The notes under the pieces: generated by a model
What the model saw: only the letters and a program-made list of their open reading frames with translations
The model's database searches: none
Told to the model about the DNA's origin: nothing
Shown: in pieces, positions 60,562-64,000 of the stretch
How the letters are laid out: every line of letters starts with the position of its first letter
How positions within the stretch are numbered: position 1 is the stretch's first letter
Assembly: GCA_029263175.1 (NCBI GenBank)
Contig: JAJCXZ010000063.1
Coordinates: 33,427 to 97,426, forward strand
DNA: 64,000 bases
Origin: Acidimicrobiales bacterium
GTDB taxonomy: Bacteria > Actinomycetota > Acidimicrobiia > Acidimicrobiales > Aldehydirespiratoraceae
Reading direction: 5' to 3'
Translations under genes and position numbers: made by a program

Positions 60562-62586
60562 TCACCCGAACTGAGCGACGAGCAGCTTTTCCATGTCGGT
60601 GAGCGCTGCGCCGTATGTGCCGACGATGACGAGCCGAGTGCCATCGACGGCGACCATGAGATCTTCGCCGAAGGGGTCCTGGACATACACGAACGGCACG
60701 GAGGCCGCACTCGTGCCACTGAGCAAGGCGCCGGTGAGCAGGTCATCCAACGGGCTGGCCAGCGGGGCCGACAGCTCATAGACCACAAGCGCGGCCTCGC
60801 CGCTGTCTGTCGCAACCGATGCATAGACACCCCGATCGATGCGCGGTGCTTCGAGCTGTGGCAGCCACCATTCGAGCTCGGCGCCGGTGTCGTCGTCATA
60901 GGCGAAGGTCGGATCCACCCCGCCAACGACGAGGTCGAGGTTGTCCGGCCCACTCGCGGGCTCGGCGCGGCCCGGGTCTTCCCCGCGCTCAATCAGCGGG
61001 CGCCCGCGTTCAAACAGCCCAGGGAACGCCAAGGAGCCCTCGTCGAAGGACTCGAAGATTCCCTCGAACCCATCGATCATCGCCGTGAGCGCGTCGGCAT
61101 CCAGATTGCGCAAGATGGCGAGGTAGAGATCGGTGACCGTGCCCGTCGGCGAGATGAACCACCGTCCGTCCACCCGGTGCACACTGAGAGCAAGAGATTC
61201 GGACCGGTCGAAGCCCCCCAGGACACCTGAGCCGAGCGGGGCAAGCACTTCGTCGGCACACGTTTCCTCGGTGGAGTCCGACTCAGCGTCGGAGTACGCG
61301 ACGGTGAAGCAGTCTCCGTCGGACACGACGTCGACCGAATACGGCTCACCCCAGAAGTCGGCACTGCGCAGAGCGAGCCGAACGTGGTCAGCACTGAACT
61401 CAAGATCGAGCACATGACCGGCGTCGTTCGTGGCCGAGAAGCTGAGGCCGTTGATCGACACACGGGCGCGCTCTGCGTCGCCGGCAGACGTCAAGGCGAG
61501 ATCATCGATCGCCCAGACCCAGCCCTCGTCGTCGAGCGAGTCCAGCAGTTCGTTTGCGCTCGTGGTGGCCTGGTCGAGGAACAGCGGGGCGTAGTCGTAC
61601 AACGCCTCCGCCTCAACCGGGTCGAGCATTCCGATCATCCGACGGATGTCGAGGCGCGTCAGCTCCTCGACGAACCCGTCGACCGCCGCCTCCGGGGTTG
61701 CAGCGCCGATCGACGCCGGCCGGCGGCCCGCGTCTGGCAGCCCAAGATCAGCCGTGAGTCGAGCGTTCTCAGCGACCAGGTACCAGAGACTCAGGTACCA
61801 CCGACCGTCGCGTTCGACCGCAACGAGGGGCCCCGGTGCCCCTTGGACGACGGTGGTGTCACGATCCGAGAACGTCAGGAAGTCCTCCGATGCTCGGTCG
61901 GTGATGATCGAGCCGAGCGGGAGGCTGCTGACGTCAACCGAAGCGGTGACCGTCCCGCCATCCACGAACAGATGGGCGAGACCGACACGCGGTGTCTCGT
62001 GACGAATCTGGAGGTTGATGAAGTCGAACTCGACACCTCGCAGCCCACCGAGATCGAGATCGTCGGCCAGGACGTCGAGCCGAACGAGCTCGTCGGCAGC
62101 ATCGAGCCCCGCTTGGAACAAGGTGTCGCGCTCCGACGGAACCAAGTACTCCATCGCCGCCAAGTAGTCGCCATCAGAGATCGCCGCCAGCATCAACTCC
62201 AACGCCTGCTCAGGACTCTCAGCCCCTCCGGATGCGCTACCGGCGCTGAGCGCGGCATATCCACCGCCACTGATCAACAAGACGGCCACCAGGGCCGCCG
62301 CGCCACGCCGGAATCGACCAGGGTGCGACTCGCTGGCTGCGCCGACGGGGCCAACAGCGAGCGTTGCAACGGTCGGCGCACCGGGAGGGGTGGAGGGCTC
62401 GGCGGCGGCAGGTGCGACTCTCGAGACGATCGCTTGGGCGGCTTCCTCCGCGGCCACCCGATCGGCTGCTTCAGGACTGAACGGATGAGGAGGAACCAAC
62501 GGATTCGATGGCGAGGGCGAGGAGGGGCGCGACCCCGGGTCATCCGCTCCCGGAGGAGCCCATCCTGCGTCGTTCTCGTCGGTCAT
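60562..62586 (-). CDS. large single-pass membrane protein, unknown function
   Basis: This 674-residue protein has a Pro/Ser/Ala-rich cytoplasmic N-terminus (about 1-90), one membrane helix (about 95-113, 'GAAALVAVLLISGGGYAAL') and a large acidic extracytoplasmic part with at least three repeated alpha+beta modules. Each starts like 'SPEQALELMLAAISDGDYLAAMEYLVPSE' (split) and contains 'VERDGRWYLSLW' or 'HRVDGRWFISP'. These look like tandem NTF2-like/DUF4878-type lipoprotein domains. The ATG overlaps the stop of the preceding gene by four bases. Function is unknown. Confidence 0.8.
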   Translation of the reverse strand: MTDENDAGWAPPGADDPGSRPSSPSPSNPLVPPHPFSPEAADRVAAEEAAQAIVSRVAPAAAEPSTPPGAPTVATLAVGPVGAASESHPGRFRRGAAALVAVLLISGGGYAALSAGSASGGAESPEQALELMLAAISDGDYLAAMEYLVPSERDTLFQAGLDAADELVRLDVLADDLDLGGLRGVEFDFINLQIRHETPRVGLAHLFVDGGTVTASVDVSSLPLGSIITDRASEDFLTFSDRDTTVVQGAPGPLVAVERDGRWYLSLWYLVAENARLTADLGLPDAGRRPASIGAATPEAAVDGFVEELTRLDIRRMIGMLDPVEAEALYDYAPLFLDQATTSANELLDSLDDEGWVWAIDDLALTSAGDAERARVSINGLSFSATNDAGHVLDLEFSADHVRLALRSADFWGEPYSVDVVSDGDCFTVAYSDAESDSTEETCADEVLAPLGSGVLGGFDRSESLALSVHRVDGRWFISPTGTVTDLYLAILRNLDADALTAMIDGFEGIFESFDEGSLAFPGLFERGRPLIERGEDPGRAEPASGPDNLDLVVGGVDPTFAYDDDTGAELEWWLPQLEAPRIDRGVYASVATDSGEAALVVYELSAPLASPLDDLLTGALLSGTSAASVPFVYVQDPFGEDLMVAVDGTRLVIVGTYGAALTDMEKLLVAQFG

Positions 62587-63008
62587 CGGGTTCGATCTCC
62601 CGCCTGGAATTCGTTCCGAATGAGTATCACGGCAGACCGAGCAGTAGCGGTCAGGCCCGCGGCACAGCCGACGACCACGCCCCATCGCAACGGCAACGGC
62701 GACCTCTGCACGATGGCTGCCGCAACCAGCATCGCGGGCCCGAGCGGCGCGGCAATGGCCGCTGCCACGCGGACGTGGCCCCAACCCATGGCGAGGATCG
62801 ACAACGCGGCCATCACCACGATCAGATACCACGACCCCACCAGCAGCCAGCGTGTCGAGGCGGCGACGACGTCGAGGACACCGGCCGCCCGCAAGAGCTC
62901 GATGCTGCTGCGATCGTTGACTCCCGACCGGCTCCACGGAAGAAGCAACGACGTCGCCGCGAGCGCGGCCGCCGCCGGCATCAGACCGTCGATGGCGCGC
63001 CCGTTCAT
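62583..63008 (-). CDS. four-helix membrane protein, unknown function
   Basis: This 141-residue protein has four hydrophobic segments (about 8-25, 55-75, 80-100 and 105-130) and polar ends. No family recognised. The ATG is preferred over a TTG at 63041 that lies inside the groL terminator. Its stop overlaps the ATG of the large membrane protein, so the two probably form a complex or share a pathway. Confidence 0.72.
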   Translation of the reverse strand: MNGRAIDGLMPAAAALAATSLLLPWSRSGVNDRSSIELLRAAGVLDVVAASTRWLLVGSWYLIVVMAALSILAMGWGHVRVAAAIAAPLGPAMLVAAAIVQRSPLPLRWGVVVGCAAGLTATARSAVILIRNEFQAGDRTR

Positions 63009-63039
63009 CTCGTCACCGTATCGGTCGACAAAACGCAAC

Positions 63040-63065
63040 AAGGCCCGGGCCGAAGCCCGGGCCTT
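63040..63065 (-). terminator. hairpin terminator after groL
   Basis: A perfect 11-bp stem, AAGGCCCGGGC and its complement, with a CGAA tetraloop, lies 44 bases after the groL stop. On the minus strand it is followed by a T-rich stretch (TTGTTGCGTTTTG). Confidence 0.85.
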
Positions 63066-63108
63066 GCAGAATTGTCAGCAGTGGCTGCTGGGAGGTAAGC
63101 CCAAGGGC

Positions 63109-64000
63109 TTACATCATCCCCATGCCGCCCATGCCGCCCATCGGGTCGCCGCCGCCCATGGGCATGGCAGGGGCTTCCTCGGGCTTGTCCGCAACCAGCG
63201 CCTCAGTGGTGAGGAGCAGGCTTGCGATCGACGCTGCGTTCTGCAGCGCCGCACGGGTGACCTTGACCGGGTCGATGACGCCGGCCTCGATGAGGTCGAC
63301 CATTTCGCCAGTCGCAGCGTTGAAGCCGTTGGAACCAGTCGCAGCTTCGACCTCACGGACGATGACCGCACCTTCGTGGCCGGCGTTGGCCGCTATGAGC
63401 TTGGTCGGGGCCTCGAGCGCCTTCGCAATGATGCGCGCACCCGTGGCCTCGTCGCCCTCGAGCGAGTCGGCAACGGCGACAACGGCAGCGCGTGCTCGGA
63501 TCAGCGCAGTGCCGCCACCGGCGACAATACCCTCTTCGATCGCGGCACGAGTCGCCGACAGAGCATCTTCGATGCGGTGCTTCTTTTCCTTGAGCTCCAC
63601 CTCGGTGGCCGCGCCAACCTGAACAACGGCGACGCCGCCGGCCAGCTTGGCGAGACGCTCCTGGAGCTTCTCACGGTCCCAGTCTGAATCGGTGTTATCG
63701 ATCTCGGCCTTGATCTGAGCGACACGACCGTCGACGTCGGCGCCGGAACCGGCGCCCTCGATGACCGTGGTGTCGTCCTTGGTCACGATGATCTTGCGAG
63801 CCGAACCGAGAAGTGACAGATCAGCAGTGTCGAGCTTGAGGCCGACCTCTTCAGCGATGACCTGGCCACCGGTGAGGATGGCCATGTCCTGAAGCATTGC
63901 CTTCCGACGCTCGCCAAAGCCAGGAGCCTTGACCGAGACAGAAGTGAACGTGCCACGGATCTTGTTGACGACGAGCGTGGCCAGAGCCTCACCCTCGACA
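63109..64000 (-). CDS. groL: chaperonin GroEL, 5' end outside window
   Basis: The last 297 residues are present: from '[16 protein letters not shown]' through '[25 protein letters not shown]' (split) to the Met/Gly-rich tail 'GGMGGMGMM'. The apical-domain end, hinge ('GGGTAL' region) and equatorial segments with the nucleotide-binding '[15 protein letters not shown]' are intact. It folds proteins in the cytosol. The start and upstream control region (CIRCE, groS) lie beyond the right edge. The methionine/glycine tail is that of the housekeeping type, unlike the His-rich GroEL1 of mycobacteria. Confidence 0.97.
   Translation of the reverse strand, partial: VEGEALATLVVNKIRGTFTSVSVKAPGFGERRKAMLQDMAILTGGQVIAEEVGLKLDTADLSLLGSARKIIVTKDDTTVIEGAGSGADVDGRVAQIKAEIDNTDSDWDREKLQERLAKLAGGVAVVQVGAATEVELKEKKHRIEDALSATRAAIEEGIVAGGGTALIRARAAVVAVADSLEGDEATGARIIAKALEAPTKLIAANAGHEGAVIVREVEAATGSNGFNAATGEMVDLIEAGVIDPVKVTRAALQNAASIASLLLTTEALVADKPEEAPAMPMGGGDPMGGMGGMGMM

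Noticed and set aside
61384..63687. 767-codon plus-strand frame
   Set aside because: Antisense to the large membrane protein, the four-helix protein and groL, crossing the groL terminator.

Overview
The window is GC-rich chromosomal DNA from an actinobacterium. The gene content fits the Acidimicrobiia or a related lineage: a GuaB3-type IMP dehydrogenase relative in front of guaA, a SenX3/RegX3-like two-component pair, a CYP125-like P450, MaoC and SCP2 lipid proteins, and many GTG starts with 1-4 nt stop/start overlaps. The genus assignment is inference. I saw no rRNA, tRNA, CRISPR array, insertion sequence or phage genes, so this reads as core and shell genome with local oddities, not as an acquired island.

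Layout. 1-10 kb: a giant tandem-GAF protein that runs off the left edge, a VWA protein, a TetR/MaoC pair, a GH1-like protein and a MoxR-type AAA+ ATPase. 10-16 kb: a GH2-like protein, then sdhCAB. 16-31 kb: alpha/beta hydrolase, DUF368 lipid-carrier transporter, RDD protein, SCP2 protein, Fpg/Nei glycosylase, malate dehydrogenase, a PAS-PAS-GGDEF cyclase, a GT87-like enzyme, a heterodimeric ABC exporter, an H-NOX haem sensor coupled to a GGDEF-EAL enzyme, and isocitrate dehydrogenase. 31-44 kb: plsC, purH, two N-acetylmuramoyl-L-alanine amidase paralogues (one with its zinc ligands lost), sucCD, an AlaX-like editing protein, an AlgX/AlgI-like O-acetylation pair, a P450 and a Tat-exported protein. 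44-57 kb: pcrA/uvrD and a phosphate region. 57-64 kb: guaB3-guaA, a Nudix hydrolase, two membrane proteins and the 3' part of groL.

The phosphate region is the most striking part. pstS-pstC-pstA-pstB, a histidine kinase and a RegX3-like regulator form one minus-strand operon in which every junction overlaps. The kinase has no membrane or PAS segment: a complete two-lobed PhoU domain is fused in frame to the HisKA/HATPase core, so phosphate-transporter signalling and kinase are one cytosolic polypeptide. Facing it are a Na/Pi cotransporter gene, a separate PhoU-like gene and a second pstS. GTGAAC repeats spaced 11 bp apart lie in both promoter regions.

Other points worth attention: the H-NOX/c-di-GMP pair in an actinobacterial context; two neighbouring glycosidase-like proteins that lack catalytic glutamates; short-loop palindromes with a GGGGnC/GnCCCC core that span both stop codons of convergent genes; a 17-bp tandem repeat that recreates a ribosome-binding context between guaA and its downstream gene; and a shortened GuaB3.
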